Source of the DNA: Phenylobacterium sp.
GTDB lineage: Bacteria > Pseudomonadota > Alphaproteobacteria > Caulobacterales > Caulobacteraceae
Direction of reading: 5' to 3'
DNA length: 64,000 nucleotides
Assembly (NCBI RefSeq): GCF_004297125.1
Contig: NZ_SCVD01000020.1
Location: 124,001-188,000 of the forward strand
Shown here: positions 1 to 8,026 of the stretch, piece after piece
Numbering within the stretch: the stretch's first letter is position 1
Layout of the letters: every line of letters starts with the position of its first letter
Program-made: the position numbers and the translations under genes
The notes under the pieces: generated by a model
Told to the model about the DNA's origin: nothing
The model's database searches: none
What the model saw: the letters and a program-made list of their open reading frames with translations, nothing else

Positions 1-1
1 C

Positions 2-523
2 CTCTTCCACCGCCTGCAGGGCCTGGTGGACGGACGGCGCCTGATCATCGACGTCGACGAGTTCTGGAAGGCGCTGGGCGACGAGGCCTTCCGCGGACTC
101 GCCCAGGACGGCCTGAAGACCTTCCGCAAGCAGAACGCCCTGCTGGTCCTCGGCACCCAGTCGCCGGCCGACGTCCTGCGCGCGCCCATCGCCCACACCA
201 TCGTCGAGCAATGCGCGACGAAGATCTTCCTGCCCAACCCGCAGGCCACGGCGCGCGACTACATCGAGGGCTTCGGCCTCTCCGAGCGAGAGTTCGCGCT
301 GGTGCGCGAGGAGCTCGCGCCCGTCCAGCGCCGATTCCTGGTCAAGCAGGGACTCGACTCCGTGGTGGCCGAGTTGGACCTCGGCGGGCTCGACGACGAG
401 CTCGCGATCCTGTCCGGCCGCGCCGAGACCGTGGACCTCCTCGACCGTATCCGCGCTCGGCACGGCGACGATCCCGCCGGCTGGATGGTTCCCTTCTGCA
501 CCCAACGGAGGCAGCTCCCATGA
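2..523 (+). CDS. virB4: VirB4-type conjugation ATPase, C-terminal part (5' end outside window)
   Basis: The reading frame is already open at the window edge and ends at a TGA at 521-523, so only about 173 C-terminal residues are present. VirB4 is the inner-membrane/cytoplasmic ATPase that powers type IV secretion pilus assembly and DNA or protein transfer. Seen here are the Walker B strand IIDVDE (about residues 16-21), the downstream LGTQSP motif typical of VirB4/TrbE, and the usual C-terminal region. The stop overlaps the next start as ATGA, so it is translationally coupled to the VirB5-like gene. The Walker A half lies outside the window, so integrity cannot be judged. Confidence 0.85.
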   Translation, partial: LFHRLQGLVDGRRLIIDVDEFWKALGDEAFRGLAQDGLKTFRKQNALLVLGTQSPADVLRAPIAHTIVEQCATKIFLPNPQATARDYIEGFGLSEREFALVREELAPVQRRFLVKQGLDSVVAELDLGGLDDELAILSGRAETVDLLDRIRARHGDDPAGWMVPFCTQRRQLP

Positions 524-1221
524 AGCCCCTGATCCCGCTCGCCGTCCTCGGCGCCCTGGCGTTCGCCCACCCCGCCTCGGCCCAGATGATGGTCCACGAT
601 GTGGCCAGCTACGCCAGCCTGCTGCGCCAGGCGACCACCGCCCTCGACCAGCTCAAGGAATTGCAGGCGCAGGTCGCCGAGGCCAAGCGGCTCTACGACG
701 GCTTCAACACCGCCTCGGGCGCCGGCGCGCTGGCCGGCGTCCTGAAGGCGCCGGAACTGCGCGGTCTCGTGCCCGACATCGACAAATATGTCGCCGCCGC
801 CAACGGCGATCTCGCCGCCCTCGGCGAGATCGGACGCACGGCGGCCGCGATCCGCGCCGAGGGCCGGCTCTACGCGCCCCCCGCCGACGATGCCCTCGGC
901 CAGGAGCTCGAACGCCAGGGCGACCGCGCGGCCCGGGACCTGGCCCTGGGGCGGGCCGTGGCCGGCGCCGGCGGGCGACGGCTCGAGGGTCTGAACGAAT
1001 TGCTCGGAGCCCTGGACGCCGCGCCGAACGCCCGGGCGGTCCTGGACCTGCAGGCGCGCATCGCCGCCGAACAGGCGATGGGCGTGAACGACCAGATGCG
1101 GCTGCAGGGACTGGCCATGGCGCAGGACGCCGAGGCCCGGCTTCAGGCGCAGCGCGACCGAGAACGGGCCGCGGCCGCGCGCCAGTCCCGTATGCAACGC
1201 TACAGGAGCGGCTTCCAATGA
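520..1221 (+). CDS. virB5: VirB5-like type IV secretion pilus-tip protein
   Basis: The product of 233 residues has a signal peptide ending at about residue 21 (HPASA then Q). The mature part is a helical, Gln/Ala/Glu-rich protein with heptad-like stretches (LLRQATTALDQLKELQAQ), as in the VirB5/TrbJ family, a minor pilus component at the pilus tip. The start overlaps the VirB4 stop (ATGA), and the stop overlaps the next start in the same way. Position between VirB4 and VirB6 supports the call more than any catalytic motif, since the family has none. Confidence 0.75.
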   Translation: MKPLIPLAVLGALAFAHPASAQMMVHDVASYASLLRQATTALDQLKELQAQVAEAKRLYDGFNTASGAGALAGVLKAPELRGLVPDIDKYVAAANGDLAALGEIGRTAAAIRAEGRLYAPPADDALGQELERQGDRAARDLALGRAVAGAGGRRLEGLNELLGALDAAPNARAVLDLQARIAAEQAMGVNDQMRLQGLAMAQDAEARLQAQRDRERAAAARQSRMQRYRSGFQ

Positions 1222-1436
1222 TCCGTTCGGTCGTCCTGCTTGGCTTGTGCCTCGCGGCCTGCAGCCCCACGCCCCGCGACGTCAGCTGGTTCGAGACCAA
1301 CCCCGAGGCGGCGAAGAAGGTCGTAGAACGCTGCGCTGCGGGGGCGCGCGACACCGAATGCGAGAACGCGCGCGCCGCGCTGAACCGCGTCAAGGCCAAC
1401 GCCCGGATGGAGCGCTATCGTCAAGGGTTTGAATGA
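1218..1436 (+). CDS. EexN-like entry-exclusion lipoprotein
   Basis: The product of 72 residues has a lipoprotein signal peptide with lipobox LAAC (lipidated Cys15). The mature part has the pattern D-V-S-W-F-x3-P, two conserved Cys and a C-x-N-A segment, as in EexN lipoproteins that block redundant conjugative entry. It lies between virB5 and virB6, the usual place for eexN in P-type conjugation operons, and overlaps both neighbours by four bases or fewer. It could also be described as TrbK-like. Family and position agree, but the protein is short. Confidence 0.65.
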   Translation: MIRSVVLLGLCLAACSPTPRDVSWFETNPEAAKKVVERCAAGARDTECENARAALNRVKANARMERYRQGFE

Positions 1437-2368
1437 TGGCCGGCGATCTGCGGATCTTCACGCCCGCGTACGCCTATATCGACGCTCGGCTCGACGCCTT
1501 CCTGAGCAACGGCGCCCGCGAGCTTATGGCAGAGGTTGCGGGTCCGTTGCGCGCGGCCCTCGTCCTCTATGTCCTTCTATATGGCTTCGCGATCCTCCGA
1601 GGAGCCATCGCCGAGCCCTTGATGGATTTTGCCGTCCGCTCGGTGAAGCTGGCGCTGGTAGTCATTCTGGCCACGACGGCCGCCTATGGTTCGTGGATTG
1701 CCCAACCGCTGTTCCACGGGCTACCGGATGCTCTCGCCCGTGGTATCGGAGGTGGAGGCGTCGGTGATGCCGGCGCTGCCTTCGATCAGTTCTTCAACCG
1801 AGCGGCCTACCTCGGGGAGAAGATCGCCGAGCAGGCAACGCTCACGGATTGGGTGCCGCTGCTCCTGAGCGGGACCGTCTGGGTGTGCGCGGCCCTCGCC
1901 GCCGCACTGGGGTTCGGCATCGTCGCACTTTCCAAGGTGGCGTTGGCGTTGTTGATCGCCCTTGGGCCGCTGTTCGTGGCCTGCGCACTTTTCGAAGCCA
2001 GTCGCCGGTACTTCTTCGGATGGTTGAGCCAGTCCGTGAACTATCTGGTGTTGTTCGCCTTGGTTCTGGCCATCGTCCAACTGGTGCTGGCGATTGTTGC
2101 GGAGCAATGGCCTGCGATTGAAGGCGACGATCCGATGGCTGGAGGTCTCATCTTCATCGCCCTGTGCCTGCTGGGCGCGATCTTCTTCCTGCAGACGCCG
2201 GCCATCGCCGCGGGGATCGCCGGCGGCGCCAGTATCGGCCTGGCCGACTTTGGCAACGCGATCGGGGTCCGGGGCGGCGGCGGCCGAGGCGGCGCGTCGG
2301 CCGGCGGCCATCGCAGCTACGCACCGCCGGAGGGCGGGTCCGTCCGGCAGGTCCGGAGCCCCAGCTAG
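1433..2368 (+). CDS. virB6: VirB6/TrbL-family type IV secretion membrane channel protein
   Basis: A polytopic inner-membrane protein of 311 residues with about six hydrophobic segments between residues 35 and 265 and a Gly/Ser-rich cytoplasmic tail, as in VirB6. VirB6 forms part of the translocation channel. The ATG at 1433 overlaps the stop of the EexN-like gene. Parts of the gene (about 1500-2150) are visibly less G+C-rich at third positions than most of the window. It is the last gene of the secretion operon here: VirB8-VirB11 and VirD4, which normally follow, are replaced by an oppositely oriented gene set. Confidence 0.8.
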   Translation: MMAGDLRIFTPAYAYIDARLDAFLSNGARELMAEVAGPLRAALVLYVLLYGFAILRGAIAEPLMDFAVRSVKLALVVILATTAAYGSWIAQPLFHGLPDALARGIGGGGVGDAGAAFDQFFNRAAYLGEKIAEQATLTDWVPLLLSGTVWVCAALAAALGFGIVALSKVALALLIALGPLFVACALFEASRRYFFGWLSQSVNYLVLFALVLAIVQLVLAIVAEQWPAIEGDDPMAGGLIFIALCLLGAIFFLQTPAIAAGIAGGASIGLADFGNAIGVRGGGGRGGASAGGHRSYAPPEGGSVRQVRSPS

Positions 2369-2372
2369 GCGT

Positions 2373-2386
2373 GGCTCGGCAGAGCC
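2373..2386. terminator. short hairpin between converging virB6 and hutC-like genes
   Basis: GGCTC-GGCA-GAGCC forms a five-base-pair stem in the 50-base gap between two converging genes. There is no T-tract, so this is only a candidate for transcription ending. Confidence 0.3.
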
Positions 2387-2418
2387 CCGGCGCGTCCTCG
2401 GCGCCCGCGCGCGGGAGC

Positions 2419-3174
2419 CTATCGCGGCCTTGGCGGCTCCTCGGAAGCCCCGCCGGCGCCCTGGGGCGCAAACCGCGCGACAAGGTCATAGGCGTCGCCC
2501 GGGAAGGTGAGACGGACGTGGGTGATGCGGTCGGAACCCCGCCACGTGCCCCGCTCCATCACCAGGCAGGCGGAGGTCGGTTCGATGGACAGCAGGTCGG
2601 CGACCGCCTTCGAGGGGCTGGCGGCGCTGATCCGATGCTCCGCCTCGGTCCAGGGGACGTGACCCAGCAGCCAGCTGCCGGGCGCTGTGGCGGCGAAGTC
2701 CACCTCGCGCGCCTCGGGCACGGTTTCGAGGTTGATGAGGCGGTCCTCGAGGGCGAAGGGCCGCCGGCTGGCTCGGTGGAGGCAGCGCAGGGCAAGCACC
2801 TCGACGGGCCGTTCCAGGCCGAGCCGGTCGAGATCGCCGCTTCCGGCGCGACGCACGTCGCGCGCCAGCAGCTCATAGCCGTAGGGCTCGCCCCGCGCGG
2901 TGACCTCGGCGGGGATGTCCGGAATGTCCAGCACCACCGAATGGATGCGGGGCCGCGCCACGAAGGTGCCGACCTTGCGGTGGCGCACGATCAGGCCGGC
3001 CTCCGCGAGCGGCGCCAGGGCCTTGTTCACCGTCATGCGCGAGCAGGCGTATTCGCCCATCAGCTCGTGCTCGAACGGGATCCGGTGGCCCGGGGGCCAG
3101 GCGCCGGACAGAATCTTCGCCTGGATCTCCGCGCGGATCCGCTTGTGGAGCGTGCTGTCCTTGGGTGGGGCCAT
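2419..3174 (-). CDS. hutC: HutC-like GntR-family transcriptional repressor
   Basis: The product of 251 residues has an N-terminal winged helix (residues about 10-75, with the MTVNKAL recognition-helix motif) followed by a UTRA/chorismate-lyase-like ligand domain. The C-terminus has THVRLTFPG-x-YDLVARF, characteristic of HutC, the urocanate-responsive repressor of histidine-utilisation genes. The frame is open farther upstream, but ATG at 3174 begins the recognisable domain. No hut catabolic genes are present. It is the last gene of the TonB receptor-PepSY-PepSY set, and a TGTATATACA dyad lies upstream of the receptor, so it probably represses this operon. Confidence 0.8.
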   Translation of the reverse strand: MAPPKDSTLHKRIRAEIQAKILSGAWPPGHRIPFEHELMGEYACSRMTVNKALAPLAEAGLIVRHRKVGTFVARPRIHSVVLDIPDIPAEVTARGEPYGYELLARDVRRAGSGDLDRLGLERPVEVLALRCLHRASRRPFALEDRLINLETVPEAREVDFAATAPGSWLLGHVPWTEAEHRISAASPSKAVADLLSIEPTSACLVMERGTWRGSDRITHVRLTFPGDAYDLVARFAPQGAGGASEEPPRPR

Positions 3175-3251
3175 GGGCCCGCGCCTGATGCCGTCGGCTG
3201 GAAGCAGCGCGTCACGATTCGGCCGTGGCGGGCCACGGCGGAGCGGGGCGC

Positions 3252-4025
3252 TCAGGAGACGTCCCGCGCAGCTTTCGGCGCGGCCTCCGCCGGCGCGCGG
3301 GCCCGCCGGCGGCGCGCCGCGAAGGCGTCCCAGGGGTCGAGCAGCCAGGACACGTCCGACCGTCGGAAGCTGCGAAAGAGCAGGATCAGGCCGCTCAGCG
3401 CCAGCCAGGCGGCGCCGCAGGCGACCGTGATGATCAGCGGATGGTTGAAGCTCTGGCGCTCCTGGTAGTCCATGATGTGCAGCATCCAGGCGATGTCCCA
3501 CAGCCGCCAGGTGTCGTTCTTCGCCCCCAGCACCTCGCCGGTCGTCGCCGACACCAGGAGGGTGTTGCGGTCCTTGTCCGCGAACTCCACCCGCCAGACC
3601 GGCAGCGAGACATCCCGCGTCTCGAGGGTCGGCCGGTCGACCCGGTCGACCGAGCGGACCGGCTCAGCCCCGCTGTAGCGCGCCACGGCCAGGGTCTTCG
3701 CCTTGGCTGCGTCGATCGGAATGGGGGCTCCGCTGGCGGCGTCGAGCAGCTGCACGCCGGCAGCGGTGGTGACCTCATAGACGTAGGTGTCGAACAGCGG
3801 CTTGAGCTGCAGCTTGAGGATCGGAGCGCCCACGCGTTCGACGATCCGCGCCAGCGACAGGGGCTCGGCCGGCGCGGCGATCTGGGCGACGGGCAGGACC
3901 GCGCGCTCGGCGGACACCTCGTGGTGGTCGAGCAGCGCCATCACCGCGCCGCTGACGGCCCAGAGCAGGAACTGCAGCCCGAGGACCAGGCCGAACCATT
4001 TGTGAAGCCAGCGGATCAGGAGCAT
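3252..4025 (-). CDS. PepSY domain membrane protein (second of pair)
   Basis: The product of 257 residues has a transmembrane helix near the N-terminus (about 8-30), a periplasmic PepSY-type domain with a repeat ending LLVSATTGEVLG, the motif WMLHIMDYQERQ, and a second transmembrane helix near residues 200-222. It is a paralogue of the neighbouring gene (same WM-x-HIMDY and NPLI motifs). PepSY proteins next to TonB receptors are often linked to reduction or handling of imported metal chelates; that role is inferred. Only eight bases separate it from the upstream PepSY gene, so the two are co-transcribed. Confidence 0.75.
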   Translation of the reverse strand: MLLIRWLHKWFGLVLGLQFLLWAVSGAVMALLDHHEVSAERAVLPVAQIAAPAEPLSLARIVERVGAPILKLQLKPLFDTYVYEVTTAAGVQLLDAASGAPIPIDAAKAKTLAVARYSGAEPVRSVDRVDRPTLETRDVSLPVWRVEFADKDRNTLLVSATTGEVLGAKNDTWRLWDIAWMLHIMDYQERQSFNHPLIITVACGAAWLALSGLILLFRSFRRSDVSWLLDPWDAFAARRRRARAPAEAAPKAARDVS

Positions 4026-4033
4026 CGGCGGCC

Positions 4034-4738
4034 TCAGGCGGCTTTGCGCACGCGGCGCTTTTTGCGGAAGCTGTAGAGCAGGAGCCAGGCGCCGCTGGCT
4101 GCGGTGGCCACGGCCATCCAGGTGAAGACCCGGATCAGCGGATTGTTCACATCCTGGCGGTCGTCATAGTCCATGATGTGGAACATCCACACGAAGTCGA
4201 AGGTGCGCCACAGGTCGTGGCGGCGTGACACCAGCTCCCCGGTGAAGGGCGAGATGTAGAACGTGGGCCGCCAGGCGCCCTCGAACTCCACCCGCCACAG
4301 GGGCATGGGCCGGGTCTGGACCTCCAGCGGCGCCTTGGTCAGGAGCTCCGCGCTCACGACGTCGCCCGCCTCGGCGAACAGGGCCTTGGCGCGGGCGCGG
4401 GCCTGGGCCTCGCTCAGGGGCGACAGCTTGGCGCCGGTGCGGGCGTCGAACAGCGCCTTGCCGGCCTCCGTCTCCACCACATAGACCGGCGCTCCCAGCT
4501 GCCGCTCGAGCCGCGCGGCGCGAAGCCCGGGGACCAGGTGGGCCAAGTGGGCGGGGTCCACCAGGCCGGTGACGTCCAGCGGGACGGCGGGCTCGGCCTT
4601 CACCAGCCGGTCGCCGTGGATGATGTCGATGTGGACGGCGGTCATGTAGAGGCCGCTCAGCGTCCAGAACACGGCCTGGATCGCCACCAGGAGGGCGAGC
4701 CACTTGTGGGTCTTCCGGGCGAAGGCGGGCCAGCGCAT
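4034..4738 (-). CDS. PepSY domain membrane protein (first of pair)
   Basis: The product of 234 residues begins at ATG 4738 (MRWPAFARKTHKWLAL), the start that places a cytoplasmic basic stretch before the first membrane helix; the frame continues open upstream without coding character. It has two membrane helices (about 13-35 and 205-228) flanking a periplasmic PepSY domain, and the motif WMFHIMDYDDRQ before the last helix. It lies 80 bases downstream of the TonB receptor gene and just before its paralogue. Confidence 0.75.
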   Translation of the reverse strand: MRWPAFARKTHKWLALLVAIQAVFWTLSGLYMTAVHIDIIHGDRLVKAEPAVPLDVTGLVDPAHLAHLVPGLRAARLERQLGAPVYVVETEAGKALFDARTGAKLSPLSEAQARARAKALFAEAGDVVSAELLTKAPLEVQTRPMPLWRVEFEGAWRPTFYISPFTGELVSRRHDLWRTFDFVWMFHIMDYDDRQDVNNPLIRVFTWMAVATAASGAWLLLYSFRKKRRVRKAA

Positions 4739-4818
4739 GCGTCGTCGTCTCGTCAAGTCTCGGGTCGAACGCCGGCCGGGCGAGTGGGGTGACCCGGCCG
4801 GCGCTCTCGGGGGCGGCT

Positions 4819-7500
4819 TTAGAAGGTGTACTGGAGCCGCACGTAGCCCCGCCGACCGAGGAGGTCGTAGGTCATGGTGTCGGTGTTGGCGTCCGTCCAG
4901 CTCTGGATGAACGGGGCGTCCTTGTCGAAGACGTTGTCCACGCCCACCGCGATGCTGGCCTGCTCGGTGATCCGGTAGGAGGCCTGGGCGAAGTGGTAGA
5001 AGACGTTGGACGTGCGCGACCCGATGGCGGTCGGCGCGGCGTTGAAGTCCTTGGCCTTGCCGATCATCTGCACGGACCAGGAGACGTTCCAATTGACGTC
5101 CGACAGGGTGAAGGCCGCGTTCGAGCGCCAGTGCGGATAGCCGCCGTTGCCGCCGCCGATCCGCCCGTCGAAGACGATCGGGGCCGCGCCCAGGAAGGGC
5201 ACTACCTCATACTTGCCGAGGTAGGTCGTGTTCCAGTCGAGGTCCGCGCGCAGGCCGTGGACGTCGAAGCCGTACTGCAGGCCGATGTCGACCCCCTTCA
5301 TGGTCTCCTTGCCGGCGTTCGTCGGCTGGGAGGACAGGAAGTTCACCTCGCCCGTGAGAGCGCTGCGACGAAACTGGGTGGGCGAGCAGAACGGGTGCGA
5401 CAGGTTCGCGCTGGCGTAGCAGACCGCCAGCTTCGTGGAGCCGGGGATGTTGCGGATCGCATCCTTGATCTCGATGTCGAAGTAATCGACCGTGATCGAC
5501 AGACCCGGCGCGTAGGTTGGCTGGTACACCACGCCCAGGGTCAGGTTCTCCGACTTCTCCGGCTGCAGGTTCTGGTTGCCCCCGACGGTGGTCAGGACCG
5601 TATTGCCCAGCTGGACATAGCCGGCCGGAACACCCGAGGCGCGGCAGTTGGCGACCAGGGTGGCGTTGGTGCTGGTCGAGTAGCGGCTGCACGGGTCGGT
5701 GGTGGTCAGGTTACCCTCGGCCACGCCGCCGAACAGTTCCGGCACGCTCGGGATGCGGAAGCCCGTGCCGTAGGTGGCCCGCAGGCGCAGGCCCGACATG
5801 ACCGTCCAGTCGAGGCCCAGCTTGTAGGTCCAGTTATCGCCGAACAGGTTGTAGTCGGAGTAGCGGACCGCGCCGTTAAGCTCGAGCCGCTCGACCAGCG
5901 GCATGTCGGCCAGCAACGGCGCCGACAGTTCGGCATAGGCCTCCTTGGTCTTCACCTCGCCGCGGATCGGGCTCTGCTGGTTGGTGTTGGCCACGCCCAG
6001 CACCGTCAGGGCGTCCGGGTTCCGGTAGCCGACTTCCTCGCGGTAGACCGCGCCCGCGGCCACCGCCAGCGGGCCGGCCGGCAGCTCGAAGAGCGTGCCG
6101 GTGATGTCGGCCGTGACGCTCTTCTGCTCGTTGCCCCCGTTGTCGCGGGTGGTGGCCAGGATGTAGTTCAGCACCTGGGGCGTGAGGTCGCCTGCGCCCA
6201 GATAGTCGCCGCAGGGCGCCGTGGTGGTGGCGCCCGGCAGGCAGGCGGCGAGGGTCTCGCCCACGCGCTGCAGGTTGGCGATGTTGGTGGAGCCGTCGAC
6301 GCCCTTGGTCTTGCCCCAGTTGCCGGCCACTTCCCAGGTCCAGTCTCCGGCGAACTTGCCGCGCAGACCCCCCACCAGCCGCCAGGTGTCGGTTTCCTGG
6401 AAGAACTGGCGAGGGCCCGGCTCCGCCAGGCGACGCTGGATGAGGGTGATCTGCTGGCCGGTGGGGTTGGTCCGGTTGGCGGCCGGGATCACCAGGTTGC
6501 GCAGGGTGCCGGGGGTCGCGATCTGGTCGCTCTCCCGGTTCGTGAACATGAACTCGCCGAACAGTTCGACGTCGTCGGTGAGGTCGTAGTCCCCGAACAC
6601 CCCGACGCTGATCCGCTCGATGGCGCTCACCGCGTTGAGGAACGGGTTGGAGTTGAAGTTGTGCTTGGCGGCGCTGTAGGGCTCGAAGAAGTTGCCGTTG
6701 CCGCCGGGCGTCTGGTTGAAGTTGATCTGCTGGCCGTTCGGCAGCACGGCGCGGCCGCCGACGGTCGAGGCGCTGCCGACGCAGACCAGCTGACCGCCGA
6801 CCTCGCCCAGGCCGCAGGGCTCGCGATCGGCCATGTTGACCGGCTTGGTCTTCTGGTAGTTCACCGCCGCCGTGAAGCCGCCGCGCTCGCCGCGCAGGCC
6901 CCACAGCAGGTCGCCGGTGAACTCCTCGCCGTCCCCTTCGTCGGTGACGCCGTACTTGCCGGTGACCTGCACGCCCTCGAAGTCGGTGCGGGTGATGATG
7001 TTGACCACCCCGGCCACCGCGTCGGCGCCGTAGATCGCCGAGGCGCCGTCCTTGAGGACGTCGATGCGGCCGATGAGGGCGGCGGGGATGGTGTTCAGAT
7101 CCACCGCGCTGTTGGCGCCGGTGCCGCCGTAGACCACCCGACGGCCGTTCAGCAGCACCAGGGTCCGGTTGATGCCCATGCCGCGCAGGTTCACCTGGGC
7201 CGTGCCGTAGCCGTTGCCGGTCCAGTAGGCGTTGGTCTGGCCGCCGGCGTTGCCGGCCGACGCCGGAAGGCGCTGCAGCAGGGTCTCGACATTCGCAAGG
7301 CCGGTGCGCGCGATCGTCTCCTCGGTGACGACCGTCGCCGGGCCGACCCCTGTGATGTCCGCGCGCTTGATGCGGCTGCCGGTGACGACGACCTCGTCGA
7401 CGCGGCTGTCCGCGGCGGTCTGCGCCGCCGCGGCGCCGCCGCTCATAGCTAGAGCGACGCAGGCGCTCGCAAACAGCCGACGCTTTGAAACCTGATCCAT
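4819..7500 (-). CDS. TonB-dependent outer-membrane receptor
   Basis: The product of 893 residues has a signal peptide (cleavage near residue 26), a TonB-box-like DEVVVTG at about 35-41, a plug domain (GMGINRTLVLLNGRRVVYGG, then an ASAIYGADAVAGVVNI segment) and a long beta-barrel ending in aromatic Phe (LQYTF). The family takes up scarce substrates across the outer membrane using proton-motive force via TonB. The plug is of the large receptor class common in Caulobacterales and sphingomonads. The substrate is unknown; the HutC-like repressor at the operon end and the operator upstream point to histidine, urocanate, or a histidine-metal complex. Confidence 0.9.
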   Translation of the reverse strand: MDQVSKRRLFASACVALAMSGGAAAAQTAADSRVDEVVVTGSRIKRADITGVGPATVVTEETIARTGLANVETLLQRLPASAGNAGGQTNAYWTGNGYGTAQVNLRGMGINRTLVLLNGRRVVYGGTGANSAVDLNTIPAALIGRIDVLKDGASAIYGADAVAGVVNIITRTDFEGVQVTGKYGVTDEGDGEEFTGDLLWGLRGERGGFTAAVNYQKTKPVNMADREPCGLGEVGGQLVCVGSASTVGGRAVLPNGQQINFNQTPGGNGNFFEPYSAAKHNFNSNPFLNAVSAIERISVGVFGDYDLTDDVELFGEFMFTNRESDQIATPGTLRNLVIPAANRTNPTGQQITLIQRRLAEPGPRQFFQETDTWRLVGGLRGKFAGDWTWEVAGNWGKTKGVDGSTNIANLQRVGETLAACLPGATTTAPCGDYLGAGDLTPQVLNYILATTRDNGGNEQKSVTADITGTLFELPAGPLAVAAGAVYREEVGYRNPDALTVLGVANTNQQSPIRGEVKTKEAYAELSAPLLADMPLVERLELNGAVRYSDYNLFGDNWTYKLGLDWTVMSGLRLRATYGTGFRIPSVPELFGGVAEGNLTTTDPCSRYSTSTNATLVANCRASGVPAGYVQLGNTVLTTVGGNQNLQPEKSENLTLGVVYQPTYAPGLSITVDYFDIEIKDAIRNIPGSTKLAVCYASANLSHPFCSPTQFRRSALTGEVNFLSSQPTNAGKETMKGVDIGLQYGFDVHGLRADLDWNTTYLGKYEVVPFLGAAPIVFDGRIGGGNGGYPHWRSNAAFTLSDVNWNVSWSVQMIGKAKDFNAAPTAIGSRTSNVFYHFAQASYRITEQASIAVGVDNVFDKDAPFIQSWTDANTDTMTYDLLGRRGYVRLQYTF

Positions 7501-7595
7501 GCCACCCCCTCAGTTGGACGTCGGAGCGGCCCGCGACGCGTGTCACCGGCTCCGGTCTTCGAGTTCTCGGTTCGCTGGGAAGCGGGTGTCAAGTC

Positions 7596-7607
7596 ATGTA
7601 TATACAT
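7596..7607. promoter_or_regulatory. HutC-like operator ATGTATATACAT
   Basis: A perfect 12-base palindrome containing TGTATATACA, which matches the known TGTA-N2-TACA core of HutC operators. It stands 96 bases upstream of the receptor start codon, in strikingly A+T-rich sequence for this window. The HutC-like repressor is encoded at the end of the same operon. Confidence 0.65.
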
Positions 7608-7906
7608 AAGAAGCCGCCGCGGCGGGCAGCAATTTGCGACGTTTGCGTGAACGTCGATCAGGCCGGGGTTCACGAACCGCGGCCCCTGGCAAGGACATGC
7701 CTCCATCCGCGGACATCCCAGTAAAATGCCGCTTTCTTCGTATTGAAGAAAGCATAGCGCCCCCATGCCCCCGGCGCCGCTTTTATAGACGCCTCGCAGG
7801 ACAGAAGAACAGCTTCCCGTTATGAGAAACTCTCACCTCTCGCGCGCAGGAACGATGTCAACCTCGCCCCCCAGTTGCTCTCGGACCTCCGACAGAGGGC
7901 ATGGAA

Positions 7907-7927
7907 ACCTTCCCATTATTGGAGACT
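7907..7927 (+). promoter_or_regulatory. degenerate CueR-like half-site
   Basis: The left arm ACCTTCCCAT is identical to that of the good CueR operator 63 bases downstream, but the right arm is poorly conserved and there is no TTGACC -35 element. It may be a relic of a duplication or a weak accessory site. Confidence 0.3.
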
Positions 7928-7966
7928 TGAAGGCCCTCCGATCCCGTCGCCGCTACATCCGCGCCC

Positions 7967-7997
7967 TTGACCTTCCCATGATGGGAAGCCCCATCTG
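7967..7997 (+). promoter_or_regulatory. CueR-type promoter/operator of the P-type ATPase gene
   Basis: A -35 TTGACC at 7967-7972 runs into a dyad (arms ACCTTCCCAT and ATGGGAAGCC, 7970-7990), followed by a poor -10 at about 7992. A dyad inside an over-long (about 19-base) spacer is the hallmark of MerR/CueR-activated promoters. It lies 30 bases before the ATPase start and matches two more sites before the HMA chaperone gene and cueR. Confidence 0.8.
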
Positions 7998-8026
7998 CGC
8001 TGGGCGTCGCGTTCAGGAGTCGCCCC

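Larger units (their letters stand above)
7501..8026. other. divergent regulatory region between TonB receptor and P-type ATPase
   Basis: This 526-base gap holds the promoters of both flanking genes: a HutC-like dyad nearer the receptor, and a complete CueR promoter plus a degenerate CueR-like half-site nearer the ATPase. I see no gene in it. Confidence 0.6.

Noticed and set aside
5876..7546. Alternative minus-strand frame within the TonB receptor
   Set aside because: Arg/Gly-rich translation lacking motifs; the other frame gives a full receptor.
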